A stretch of 48,924 nucleotides of DNA, taken from a virus. Position 1 is the first letter of the stretch. Each line of letters starts with the position of its first letter. The notes under the pieces are model-generated. The model saw nothing but the letters and a program-made list of their open reading frames with translations, made no database searches and was not told where the DNA came from. A program made the translations under genes and the position numbers. Shown one piece after another: positions 30,944 through 38,886 of the stretch. Where the stretch lies: the IMG/VR virus record IMGVR_UViG_3300018080_008420, positions 1-48,924 of that record, one strand, 5' to 3'.

Positions 30944-32289
30944 TCGACCCAAGCCTTCCCGTCGTCGCATACGACGACCTCTCCGACGCCGGCCGGATTG
31001 ATCCGACAGAGGAAGAGTTGAAAGTCCTTCTCCCTGGCGAGCTCGGCGAGAGCTTCCATGCCGTCCGCGTCGACGCCCTCCGCCTCGTCGACCAAGGCGA
31101 CCCGGAGCTCGGGATCGTGGGCGAACGCGACAGCCGCCGAGAACTCGACCCACTCCCGACCCGACGCCGCGTCGAGCGGGCGCCCATGCAAGAGAGGAAG
31201 ACCCTCTTCGTCGAAGGAGAGACCCGGGATATCGACGCCGCTCTTCGCGAGGAGGTCCCGCTCCTTCGTCTTGAGCTCCTCAAGCTCGGAGTTATATCCG
31301 GCGATCATTGCCCGAGCCTCCTCGAGCTCCTCTTGAGCTCGGTCCCAATCCTTCCAAGGATCGAGCTCGGCGTTCCTGGCGTCCGCGTCGGCGAGCCTGT
31401 CCCGGACCTCGGCGATCTCCTCCGAGGGATCCGGAAAGCCTTGCGCCTTCTCCTCGAGCTCCGCCGCGACCTCGTCGGCCGTCTTCTTTGTCGCCTCGAC
31501 CGCCTCGAGGCCCTCTTTTGCGTCCGCGATCTCCCGCTTTATTTGCTCGAGATCCTCCTCGAGCCCGTCGATATGGTTCCTTTGCCTTTCGACGTTCCTT
31601 CCCGCCTCGTCGGCCGCTCCCCTGGCGACGTCAGCGTCGAAGATCGCTCCCGCCCGCTCCTCGCCGATCGACCGGAGCTCGTCGAGCTTCGCCGCTTCCG
31701 CCGATACGTCGACCGGTTCCGGCCGGCTTCCGTCCGGTCGCTTCGTCCGCTCCGATCGTTGCTTCGCTGAATACCAAGGAGACCGCTCGTCCTTGAGCCC
31801 TTCAATGGACCGCCGAACGTCGCGGAGCTTGGCCGGAAGATCCGGATCCGTTGCGATCGAGAGGAGGATCGGTACGAGCTCCTTCGGCTTCGTCGCATAC
31901 TTCCGGAGGGCGTGTAAGTCGAAGGCGCCATTTCCGAGCCAGGAAGAGACGAGCGTTTGCCCATGCTTCCCGCCGTCCGGCGCCTCGACGATAAGGTTCC
32001 CTTTTGGATTGGCCGGCGTCGGGCGCCGGGTAATCGTGTATCCGTTCGTAAACCGGCCGCTCGAGATCGAGGTCCCTCCGCCCTTGTCGTTTCTCGGGTC
32101 CTCGGCGATTGCCTTGCCTCCGCCGAGAAGCGCCAGGATCGAGCGGAGAAGCGACGTCTTCCCGGCCTTATTCTTGCCGGTTACCTCGACGACGCCGGCC
32201 TTGCCCGAAAACTCGAGCTCGGCCGCTTCGATTCGGTAGAGCCTTTGGATATCGAGGCCCGCGAGCTTGATCCCTTCTCTCTTCTTCAT
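30940..32289 (-). CDS. Rad50/SbcC-like ATPase
   Basis: A 449-residue protein, start MKKREGIKLAGLDIQRL at 32289. Walker A is TGKNKAGKTS (residues 37-46), preceded by the strand GVVEVTG. A coiled coil covers about residues 195-340 (EGLKDERS, ERAGAIFDADVARGAADE, EEDLEQIKREIADAKEGLEAVEA). The Walker B-like acid pair is VALVDEAEG near residue 400. It is shorter than true SbcC, lacks a CxxC hook in the coil, and has no SbcD-like nuclease beside it. It may remodel or protect DNA ends during recombination or packaging. The conserved GACCAAGGAGAG leader lies just upstream. Confidence 0.75.
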   Translation of the reverse strand: MKKREGIKLAGLDIQRLYRIEAAELEFSGKAGVVEVTGKNKAGKTSLLRSILALLGGGKAIAEDPRNDKGGGTSISSGRFTNGYTITRRPTPANPKGNLIVEAPDGGKHGQTLVSSWLGNGAFDLHALRKYATKPKELVPILLSIATDPDLPAKLRDVRRSIEGLKDERSPWYSAKQRSERTKRPDGSRPEPVDVSAEAAKLDELRSIGEERAGAIFDADVARGAADEAGRNVERQRNHIDGLEEDLEQIKREIADAKEGLEAVEATKKTADEVAAELEEKAQGFPDPSEEIAEVRDRLADADARNAELDPWKDWDRAQEELEEARAMIAGYNSELEELKTKERDLLAKSGVDIPGLSFDEEGLPLLHGRPLDAASGREWVEFSAAVAFAHDPELRVALVDEAEGVDADGMEALAELAREKDFQLFLCRINPAGVGEVVVCDDGKAWVE

Positions 32290-32295
32290 GTCTTT

Positions 32296-32310
32296 CTCTC
32301 CTTGGTCGTT
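32296..32310 (-). promoter_or_regulatory. Repeated leader/ribosome site AACGACCAAGGAGAG
   Basis: Sits 6 bases before the ATPase start. One of seven near-copies (also at 37535, 39495, 39784, 40031, 42461, 42788), all on the minus strand and mostly placed 4-10 bases before a start codon of an early gene. The core AAGGAGA is a Shine-Dalgarno; the extra GACC in front is conserved beyond what ribosome binding needs. Confidence 0.7.
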
Positions 32311-32315
32311 TGGTT

Positions 32316-32537
32316 TCACCTCAAAGCCCAATGCTTATTCCCTCTCTTCGGTTTGCAAACGTCCTCCTTCCCGTCTTCCGCCGGCTTGTGATACTTCGCC
32401 GTTCCGAATTTTTCGTTTACGACCGAGACAATTCGGATATACTCTTGCCCGGGTTCGATCGGCTCGTCGCATAGCGAGCACTTATGCGGGAGAGCCGCCC
32501 GGAGAACCCGCCTCGAGACTCGTCGTACCTTGTGCAT
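32316..32537 (-). CDS. Small zinc-binding-like protein
   Basis: A 73-residue protein, start MHKVRRVSRRVLRAALPHKCSL at 32537, overlapping the previous stop by one base (TAATG). Basic N-terminus; cysteines C20 and C23 with H50 and C61 could bind zinc, in a pattern CxxC...H...C. No family recognised. Confidence 0.55.
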   Translation of the reverse strand: MHKVRRVSRRVLRAALPHKCSLCDEPIEPGQEYIRIVSVVNEKFGTAKYHKPAEDGKEDVCKPKRGNKHWALR

Positions 32538-32770
32538 TACTTTCGCCTTTGCTCTGGACCCGCCGGCCTCGGGCCGAGCGAGTCCGGACATACGATCAAG
32601 ACGAGGGCCTCGTCCGACGGCGTACGAAACAAAGCCGTCGCCCGACAGTCCTCCGCCTCCTCGATAACCGTCGGCTCCTCGGGTACCGGCTCCGGAGTTT
32701 CCTCGAGGCCGGTCCAGCGCCCGAAGAAAAAGCCGATAACGAAGAGGACCGCCGTCGTTTGCCTTTTCAT
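32537..32770 (-). CDS. Small membrane-anchored acidic protein
   Basis: A 77-residue protein, start MKRQTTAVLFVIGFFFGRWTG at 32770 behind GGGAGGG. Basic residues, a hydrophobic stretch (AVLFVIGFFFG), and then an acidic part (EETPEPVPEEPTVIEEAEDC) with two cysteines. This suggests an N-terminal membrane anchor with an outward-facing tail. No family recognised. Confidence 0.5.
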   Translation of the reverse strand: MKRQTTAVLFVIGFFFGRWTGLEETPEPVPEEPTVIEEAEDCRATALFRTPSDEALVLIVCPDSLGPRPAGPEQRRK

Positions 32771-33288
32771 ACCGGGCCCTCCCATTCCTTGAGAGCGTTT
32801 ACGAGAATCCATGCCGTAACGAGGAACGCGTCGGCCATATCGTCGTTCAATCCCTCCGGAGGCTCGGACCCGAGCTCCCGGATCCCATACCGGGCCGCGG
32901 CAATCATGGTCGGTTTTTCGGCCTTGCCGTTCCCTGTCGCGAACTTCTTCAACGTTGCGACGTTGACCCCTCTCCATGCGATTCGCCGGCCGAGGTACTC
33001 GAGGAGTCCCGTTTGCTTCGCTATGTAGTCGGACCGACCGCGTCCCGTAAAGGGAACGTCTTCGTATCCGATAACGCCGACCGGCTCGAGACCGCTCCGG
33101 ATAACCTGTCCGTCGATCTCGGTTAAGGTTCCCTCGAGGACAGCCTCGAGCCACTCTCCGAACGCGACGCAACGCTCGGCCGGCTCGAGCTTGTCCCAAC
33201 GATTCCAACCGAGGAAGAGCTCTCCCGATATGGTATCGTACCGGGAGAACCCGCCTTTCGTCCCGAGGTCCAACCCGAGGACGACCAT
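32767..33288 (-). CDS. RuvC-like Holliday junction resolvase
   Basis: A 173-residue RNase H-fold nuclease. Acidic residues sit where expected: D7 (LGLDLGT), E76 (GYEDVPF), and D149/D150/D153 (NDDMADAFLV). The sequence IAAARYGIRELG in between is also typical. It would cut four-way junctions or branched DNA before packaging. It lies between a helper protein and the small proteins after DnaB. The start overlaps the stop of the preceding gene (TAATG). Confidence 0.85.
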   Translation of the reverse strand: MVVLGLDLGTKGGFSRYDTISGELFLGWNRWDKLEPAERCVAFGEWLEAVLEGTLTEIDGQVIRSGLEPVGVIGYEDVPFTGRGRSDYIAKQTGLLEYLGRRIAWRGVNVATLKKFATGNGKAEKPTMIAAARYGIRELGSEPPEGLNDDMADAFLVTAWILVNALKEWEGPV

Positions 33289-33746
33289 TATCCCTCGGCC
33301 GCCTCTTCCTGTCCGTCGAAGAGGTCGCGTTGTGTACGCTCTCCGTTGACAAACCGAACCGCCTCGGCGATTAGCTTCTCGATCTTCTTGAGCGTCGTCG
33401 TCGGAATCGTATTCGCTCCGGTCTCCTCTTCCCGCTCATGGACGAGCGGAGAGGAAAGCGAGAACGTCCCGGCCTCGACTTGGCGCCGGCCCGAGATTAC
33501 GAAGTTCCGAACGTCCTTCTTCGTTCCGATCGAGACCGAGATTACTTCCGTTCCCTTTCTGGCGTTCGCCTTGTCGAGCTCGCACAACGCGAGGAGGTCG
33601 TTCGTAAGACCCGCGAGGGCCTTCCCGAACTCCTTCCGAGGCTCGTCTTTGGAGGAGAACGAAACGACCTCGTCGTCTCGTCCATTGGGCCGCCGAAAAT
33701 CGACGCTCGTTACGCCGTCCTTCGACTTGATCTTCACGACTTCCAT
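33288..33746 (-). CDS. Unknown replication-region protein
   Basis: A 152-residue protein, start MEVVKIKSKDGVTSVDFRRPNG at 33746. Mixed alpha/beta with FGKALAGLTNDLLALCELDKANARK and NFVISGRRQVEAGTFSLSSPLVHERE; it ends ERTQRDLFDGQEEAAEG. Short acidic C-terminal tails with DLF are seen in proteins that bind single-strand-binding or polymerase-clamp partners, but this is not shown here. Related unnamed genes lie between DnaB and RuvC in other phages. Confidence 0.6.
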   Translation of the reverse strand: MEVVKIKSKDGVTSVDFRRPNGRDDEVVSFSSKDEPRKEFGKALAGLTNDLLALCELDKANARKGTEVISVSIGTKKDVRNFVISGRRQVEAGTFSLSSPLVHEREEETGANTIPTTTLKKIEKLIAEAVRFVNGERTQRDLFDGQEEAAEG

Positions 33747-33787
33747 TCGGTACCGCCTTTCTCCTCGAGGAGCTCGAGGTCTTGGGT

Positions 33788-35155
33788 TCAACCGCCCGGC
33801 TTGGTTATGTCGTCAAACCGAGTGTATTCCTTATGGAAATAAAGCCACATACGACCGACGGGCCCGTTCCGTTGTTTCGCGACGACGAGCTCGCCGAGGT
33901 TCTCGTACTTCGAACGCTCTTCCTCCTTGGTCTTGTCGTCGAAATACATTTCCGGCCGCCAGAGGAAGAAGACGTTATCGGCGTCTTGCTCGATCGCGCC
34001 GGAGTCCCGGAGATCCGAGAGCCGCGGCCGAGGAGGATTCCGACTCTCGACCGCCCGGGATAGCTGAGAGAGTGCGAGAATATGGACGTCGAACTCCCTC
34101 GCCATTTGCTTTAAGCCGCGAGAGATCGCGCCGACCTGTTGCGTCCGGTTCTCTCCCTCCGACTCCATGAGTTGCAAGTAATCGACGACGACGAGGCCGA
34201 CGTCCTCCTTCGCGTCGAGCCTCCGGACCTTCGCCCGTATGTCGGCGAGCGTTCCTCGAGGCCGGTCGTCGAGCCAGAGAGGCGCCGTATTCAAGTGTCC
34301 GGCCGCGGCCGCGAGCCTTTGGTAATCCTCGGACTTGAGACCTCCGGCGCCGATCGTTTGAAGGCATACCCGGCCCTCGCTCGCCAAGCCTCGGCGGATA
34401 AGTTGAGCGTTCGTCATTTCGAGGGAGAAGATCGCCGTCGGTACGCCAGAGAGAGCCGTCTCGACGGCCGCCTCCCATGCCCAAGCCGACTTACCATGAG
34501 AGGGCCGGGCCGCCAAGACCGAGAGGTCGCCCCTATGGAGGCCGCGGGTCATACGGTCCAGATCCTTAAAGCCGGTCGGGAAGCCGATAACCTCCTTCTT
34601 CGCGGCTTGGTCCCGCTCGATCTCCTCGAACGTTCCCCAAAGGGCCTCCTTGATTGGAAGCAACCCGTCGCCGCCCCCGTCGTCCCGGAGAACGTCGAGG
34701 ATCCTTCCCTCGGCCGCCGTCATTACCTCGGCCGCCGGCCTTCCGTTGAGATCGTAGATATCGCGGATCGTTTTCGAGCTCGCCTCGAGGAGGGCCCGAA
34801 GACGAGACTTATCCCGGACAATCTTGGCGTGATACTCGACGTTGGAAGCCGTCGGGACAGCGTCCAGCAATTCCGCCAAGTAAGGCGCCCCGCCGGCCGC
34901 CTCGAGCTCGCCGGTATCCTTGAGGGTCTCGAGGACCGTTACGACGTCCGCGACGTCTCCTCGGTCTTGTAAGGCACAAAAAACCCGGAAGAGTCTCCGG
35001 TGAGCCTCTCGGTAGAAGTCCGAGTCTTTGAGGATCGTCCGGCTCTCCGAGATCGCGTCCGGCTCGATAAGCATGGCGCCGAGGACCGAGACCTCGGCTT
35101 CCGGCGAGAATGGCGGTTGCCGATCAAAGGCCGAGAGCTCGTCCGGCCCGCTCAT
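33788..35155 (-). CDS. DnaB-like replicative helicase
   Basis: A 455-residue protein, start MSGPDELSAFDRQPPFSPEAE at 35155, overlapping the previous stop (ATGA). The N-terminal primase-binding-like domain (VLGAMLIEPDAISE, VDVVTVLETL region) precedes a RecA core with Walker A ARPSHGKS (216-223), Walker B VVVDYLQLM, and the H4 loop region LSQLSRAVESRNPPRPRLSDLRDSGAIEQDAD. It unwinds duplex DNA ahead of the host polymerase. With no phage polymerase, replication must use the host replisome. It is coupled to the replisome organiser gene. Confidence 0.95.
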   Translation of the reverse strand: MSGPDELSAFDRQPPFSPEAEVSVLGAMLIEPDAISESRTILKDSDFYREAHRRLFRVFCALQDRGDVADVVTVLETLKDTGELEAAGGAPYLAELLDAVPTASNVEYHAKIVRDKSRLRALLEASSKTIRDIYDLNGRPAAEVMTAAEGRILDVLRDDGGGDGLLPIKEALWGTFEEIERDQAAKKEVIGFPTGFKDLDRMTRGLHRGDLSVLAARPSHGKSAWAWEAAVETALSGVPTAIFSLEMTNAQLIRRGLASEGRVCLQTIGAGGLKSEDYQRLAAAAGHLNTAPLWLDDRPRGTLADIRAKVRRLDAKEDVGLVVVDYLQLMESEGENRTQQVGAISRGLKQMAREFDVHILALSQLSRAVESRNPPRPRLSDLRDSGAIEQDADNVFFLWRPEMYFDDKTKEEERSKYENLGELVVAKQRNGPVGRMWLYFHKEYTRFDDITKPGG

Positions 35156-35967
35156 TCCGGTATCTCCAAGTCCGCGGCCCAACCCGGGAGACCGACTTCT
35201 TCCTTCTTCTCCTCGACCCGCCGGCTCCGCTCTTCCCTGGCGAACTTCGCGGCGTTCGAGAACCAATTCCGGAGCGACCGGTCGGGAGACTTCGGCTTAC
35301 GGGATCCGTTGCTCTCCCAATACTCGGCCGCCTTCCGCGTCTCGAGAGCGAAGTCGACGCCAGCGTACGAGGGTTCCCTTTCGATCTCTCGACACCACTC
35401 CGCGAGGGTCCGTTTAAGCTTCCATGGGACCTCGAGGCGTTCGCAAAACGAACCGACCTCGACAACGAAATCGGTCTTTTCCTCCTCCGAAGGGAAGAGA
35501 CTTCCGTTCTCCGTCTCTCCCTGTAAACAGCTTACTTTATTGTTTCCACTATGCGGTGCGGTTTTGCACTCGCCGGGAACCGTCCCGCCGGTCGACTCCT
35601 CTCCGGCGGTATCAAAACGTCCCGCCGGGTCGAGTCTCGATTGCCATTGCTCTTCGGTGACAGGAACGGGCGAGATATACCACTCGTACCCGTCGAAAGT
35701 CCCGTCTTTACCTTGCCTTTTGACGGTCCGAAGGTATCCGCCCTCGCGGAGCTCTTTAAGGCCGGACTTGACCGCCCTCTCCCCGTCACTATGTCGCCTT
35801 ATAAGGTCGGCCCGGTAAAAACGCCACTTGTCCGGGTGGGACAAAAGATACCAAAGGAGACCGACCGCTTTCCAAGAGAGGGCGTCGTCGAAATGGCAAG
35901 CGTTACAAACGACGTTTGCCCAAACGATATCCTCGTCGATGCTGAATTGATTTAGGGTATTTTCCAC
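35152..35967 (-). CDS. Replisome organiser / helicase loader-like protein
   Basis: A 271-residue protein. I place the start at GTG (35967): AAGGAGG lies five bases upstream, and an ATG 21 bases earlier has no such site. The winged helix is at residues about 28-85 (ALSWKAVGLLWYLLSHPDKWRF, GERAVKSGLKELREGGYLR), as in phage replication initiators of the O/DnaD type, followed by a low-complexity middle and a C-terminal segment (RSLRNWFSNAAKFAREERSRR) resembling helicase-interaction regions. It would bind the origin and load the neighbouring DnaB. A structured leader precedes it. Confidence 0.75.
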   Translation of the reverse strand: MENTLNQFSIDEDIVWANVVCNACHFDDALSWKAVGLLWYLLSHPDKWRFYRADLIRRHSDGERAVKSGLKELREGGYLRTVKRQGKDGTFDGYEWYISPVPVTEEQWQSRLDPAGRFDTAGEESTGGTVPGECKTAPHSGNNKVSCLQGETENGSLFPSEEEKTDFVVEVGSFCERLEVPWKLKRTLAEWCREIEREPSYAGVDFALETRKAAEYWESNGSRKPKSPDRSLRNWFSNAAKFAREERSRRVEEKKEEVGLPGWAADLEIPE

Positions 35968-36110
35968 CGTCGCCTCCTTGCAAGGCATAAGGAGGAGAGA
36001 GAGGATCGGACGGGCGAGGAAGGGCAAGGACCTTTCTCGAACCGGCTCGCTCTTGAGAGCCGAGCGGTAAGCGTCTCGCGAAAAACGCTTCCCGCCCTCT
36101 CTCCTCCGTA
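35968..36110 (-). promoter_or_regulatory. Structured leader of replisome organiser gene (candidate RNA switch)
   Basis: On the minus strand the RNA can form a four-way junction. The outer stem pairs 36107-36095 with 35991-36003 (13 pairs, one G-U). Inside are three hairpins: 36090-36069 (arms AAGCGT/ACGCTT), 36068-36041 (near-perfect, arms ACCGCTCG type) and 36039-36015 (nine pairs, one G-U). The 3' strand of the outer stem ends in CCTCCTT (35995-35989), which also pairs perfectly with the Shine-Dalgarno AAGGAGG (35979-35973) over a nine-base loop. The two pairings exclude each other, so the junction could free the ribosome site. No known riboswitch class is recognised. Confidence 0.55.
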
Positions 36111-36173
36111 AGGGATTTCGAAGTTATGGCCGGCGGTCCTCTTTTCCAAGGCCGGCTTTCCTGGCGCCATCCC

Positions 36174-37526
36174 TCAAAAGCCGAGTTGAGGATCGACGCC
36201 GTCCTCGAGAGGCTCTCCTTCGTCCTCTGGCGCCTCCGAGCTCTCCGGAGGCTCCGAAGGACCTTCTTCGCCCCCGTCGCCCTTCTCGGGCGATTCTGGC
36301 TCGTCCTCGAACGTTTCCAGCTTGGCCCGGAGAGCGTCTTTTACCCGGTCGGTTAGGCTCGGATGATCGTAACCGAGAACGAAATGTTTCACGTACCCGC
36401 GTCCCTTCGACGTCTCGAGGACCTCGTCCCAGGTTTTCCGCTTGAATTGACCGAACCCGACAGGAAGAGGACCGACGTCGAGCTCGCCCTCGACGAGCTC
36501 GAACTCTCCCGTATGCTCCGGCTCTTCTTCCTCGGAGAAGTCCGGGAGGTCGACCTCTTCCTCTTCTTCCGGAGGAGGAACGTCGCCGTCGTCGACCGCC
36601 GTCTTCCTCGACTCCTCGAGGCGCCTCCGGATCTCTTCCGTCCGAGCCTCCGTTGCCGACTTCGCCTCTTCCCGTACCCGGATCTCCTCGAGCTCCTTCC
36701 TGGCGTATGGATCGAGAACCCATTCCTCGGCGATATCGCCCTCTTCCTCGAGCTCGTTATCGGCGATCTCCGCGCCCATGCCAGCCGCTAGAGCCTTGAG
36801 CTCCTTCCGCTCGATTTGGTCGGCCTTATGGAAAGCGAGGGCCTCCGTACGAGCTTCCTCGTATGACGCCCGGAGGACGATCCCGACTTTATACGACGTC
36901 GACGTTCCTTCGTCGTGCGTATCGGTTGCAGGATAAACGACGAGCTCGAGAGGAAGACCGCGGAGGGATCCGAACTCCGCCTCGAAAAGACGGAGCGTCG
37001 TTTGAAGATTATTGATCGTCTCCCATGAGGTCGTTCGGAACAAGTGATAACCGCCGTATCTCGAGGCCGCCTCGAGAATGACCGCCAGCCGACCGAACGG
37101 CTTGCAAGGACACTCCTCGCCGAGGGCCCGCCGACAAGTCGCCGACGTCTTCTCCTTGTGATTGATCGCCGTCTCGCCGTCACAAGAGAAGACCTTCGTC
37201 TTCCCTTTGTAGACGAGCATTTCGGATTGAAAGTTGTCCTCGACCGACGCGAACCGGAGCCGGATCGGAAGAGCCTCCGGCGTCGGCCCTAGCTTCTCAT
37301 GGGCGTACGCGTCGACCTCGAAATTCCCGTCGTCTCCCCGCTTCCGGGTTGTGATAAGGAAATGATCGAGCTTGACCGGAAGCCGCATCTTGGCGCCCGA
37401 CCTCGTCTCGATCTCCTTCCCCTTGCCCCCGATCTTGATTTTCCCGAGCTCCATGGGCCGCGGCCGCATAAGAGTCGGCGAGATCGTCCTCCGGAGCTCT
37501 GGCGTTCCGTTCGTCTTGTCTTCCAT
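36174..37526 (-). CDS. gp3-like protein (recombination directionality factor family)
   Basis: A 450-residue protein. Residues 51-180 match the gp3/RDF family: VKLDHFLITTRKRG, LPIRLRFASVEDNFQSEMLVYKGKTKVFSCDGETA, CPCKPFGRLAVILEAASRYGGYHLFRTTSWETINNL. Cysteines C115, C131, C139 and C141 suggest bound zinc. The C-terminal 180 residues are acidic and low complexity. In integrating phages such factors steer serine integrase, but no integrase is present here; beside a YqaJ exonuclease it could instead act in single-strand annealing. The repeated leader motif precedes the start. Confidence 0.75.
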   Translation of the reverse strand: MEDKTNGTPELRRTISPTLMRPRPMELGKIKIGGKGKEIETRSGAKMRLPVKLDHFLITTRKRGDDGNFEVDAYAHEKLGPTPEALPIRLRFASVEDNFQSEMLVYKGKTKVFSCDGETAINHKEKTSATCRRALGEECPCKPFGRLAVILEAASRYGGYHLFRTTSWETINNLQTTLRLFEAEFGSLRGLPLELVVYPATDTHDEGTSTSYKVGIVLRASYEEARTEALAFHKADQIERKELKALAAGMGAEIADNELEEEGDIAEEWVLDPYARKELEEIRVREEAKSATEARTEEIRRRLEESRKTAVDDGDVPPPEEEEEVDLPDFSEEEEPEHTGEFELVEGELDVGPLPVGFGQFKRKTWDEVLETSKGRGYVKHFVLGYDHPSLTDRVKDALRAKLETFEDEPESPEKGDGGEEGPSEPPESSEAPEDEGEPLEDGVDPQLGF

Positions 37527-37534
37527 AGCGTTGT

Positions 37535-37548
37535 TCTCCTCTTGGTCG
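37535..37548 (-). promoter_or_regulatory. Repeated leader/ribosome site, gp3-like gene
   Basis: CGACCAAGAGGAGA, nine bases before the gp3-like start. A variant of the seven-copy GACCAAGGAGAG leader, with two extra bases in the purine core. Confidence 0.6.
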
Positions 37549-37562
37549 AATGAATCTCGAGC

Positions 37563-38720
37563 TTAATCGTCGGAAAGGACCCGCGGGACGAATCGAAAAC
37601 CCGGGTTCCCTTTCACTTTGAGAGAGTATACGTCGAGAGAGAGGGCGTTCGATAGACTGTTTATGTCGCCGTCGGAGAGCTTCTCGCCGTCCTCGTTCCG
37701 GAGCTCGCCCGACCGGCATAGCTCTTTGAACTTGTCCGAGTCGAGCGGCCAAGCGTCGGCGATCCTGTCGAGGGTCTTGTTCCCGTCGAATCGGCCCTCC
37801 GTCATGCTTAGGACGCCGCGTACGCCCTCTCCTTCGTACTCCCCGGGCTCCGTACCAACGAGAGCCTTCAAAGCCTTTACAGCCTCGTCTCGAAGGCTCT
37901 TTGCCTCCTTGTATAGCGGATCCGCATGGCGGAAGAGCTCGGCCGCGGCCTTCCAATCCTCGTCGTCCTTCGTAACGACGACGCCCTCGACCTCCGGGAC
38001 GACGAATCCCTCGACCGGTATCTCGTTCGTCTCCGGCGGGATCCGCGGGTCGATAAACTCGTCGAAGAACCTCGGGACCTCTTCCCGGATCGCCGCGATC
38101 ATTGCCTCGTCGCGTTCGATCGGCCAATGCAAGAGCGACAGAGAGTCGGCGTTGAAGGCGCAAAAAACGCAATACTCGAAGCCGGTAACGAGCATATGGT
38201 TTTGAGCTTGCCAAATGATCCGCTCCGGGAGCCCATGCCGGCGGTACTTCGAGAACATATGCCAGCGAGGAACCTTCGCCTCCCAACAACCCGGCTCGTC
38301 CCGGGAGAACGATCCCGTCCCGGTCCCCGGGAGAATGATCCGATCGACGCTCGTCGAGATCCTCGGCTCCTCCTCGAGGCAAAGCGTCGGGAGCTCGATA
38401 AGCTCCGAGCCGCTCTCCTCCGAATACTTGAGCGCCGCGATACTCTCGAAGAGGCGCCCCCTCTCGAGGTCCGCGGAGAGCTCCTCGTCTTCGCCGGCCA
38501 AGGGATCGCCGATCTTCGACTCGAAGAGGCTTGTCCGGTCCTCTGGATCCTCCGAGAAGAGCTTCCATACCTCGGAGCTCCCGATACTCTTCGGACGCGT
38601 TAAAAGCCAAGCCTCGCGGTCGAGCCAGGAAGCGACAACCGGCTCGGGAACGTAGAGACCGAACCTCTCGCAATAGTCGAGCGACCGGTCCCGGATCTCG
38701 TTAAAGAATACGTGGGACAT
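37563..38720 (-). CDS. YqaJ-like viral exonuclease
   Basis: A 385-residue protein, start MSHVFFNEIRDRS at 38720 behind AGAGGAG. The YqaJ recombinase nuclease core is visible: SIGSSEVWKLF (residues 46-55), ERGRLFESIAAL (86-97), TSVDRI (123-128), GCWEAKVPRWH (144-154) and IIWQAQNHMLVTG (168-180). E86, D126, E147 and K149 fit the catalytic set. It would resect double-strand ends. The following 200 residues carry a helical region and a second small domain (SMTEGRFDGNKTLDRIADAW). Paired with the gp3-like gene it forms a recombination unit. Confidence 0.85.
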   Translation of the reverse strand: MSHVFFNEIRDRSLDYCERFGLYVPEPVVASWLDREAWLLTRPKSIGSSEVWKLFSEDPEDRTSLFESKIGDPLAGEDEELSADLERGRLFESIAALKYSEESGSELIELPTLCLEEEPRISTSVDRIILPGTGTGSFSRDEPGCWEAKVPRWHMFSKYRRHGLPERIIWQAQNHMLVTGFEYCVFCAFNADSLSLLHWPIERDEAMIAAIREEVPRFFDEFIDPRIPPETNEIPVEGFVVPEVEGVVVTKDDEDWKAAAELFRHADPLYKEAKSLRDEAVKALKALVGTEPGEYEGEGVRGVLSMTEGRFDGNKTLDRIADAWPLDSDKFKELCRSGELRNEDGEKLSDGDINSLSNALSLDVYSLKVKGNPGFRFVPRVLSDD

Positions 38721-38724
38721 GATT

Positions 38725-38886
38725 CTAACTCCTCTGGATAACGGAAAGCCGGACCCGAAGGGCGACCCATACGAAGAAGATCGTTCCGGCAAAGTATACG
38801 AGAGCCTCGACCGAGCGAGACTCGAGGACCATCACAACGCAAGAGAGCGCCGCCAGGATAGCGAAGAACGTCGCGACCGCCCTCAT
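38725..38886 (-). CDS. Small two-pass membrane protein
   Basis: A 53-residue protein, start MRAVATFFAILAALSCVVMVLES at 38886, overlapping the previous stop (ATGA). Two hydrophobic segments (ATFFAILAALSCVVMVL and LVYFAGTIFFVWVAL) with short loops. Could be a holin, but its early position argues for another membrane role such as superinfection exclusion; this is inference. Confidence 0.6.
   Translation of the reverse strand: MRAVATFFAILAALSCVVMVLESRSVEALVYFAGTIFFVWVALRVRLSVIQRS

Noticed and set aside
35991-36107. Cloverleaf as a possible tRNA
   Set aside because: The outer stem is 13 pairs, not seven, arms and loops do not fit tRNA sizes, and no anticodon loop or TTC loop occurs in the right place.
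35952-36170. Minus-strand frame of 72 residues through the structured leader
   Set aside because: The sequence is Arg/Ser-rich without strand or helix pattern, the ribosome site is too close to its ATG, and the region's base-paired structure explains its conservation of complementary arms better.
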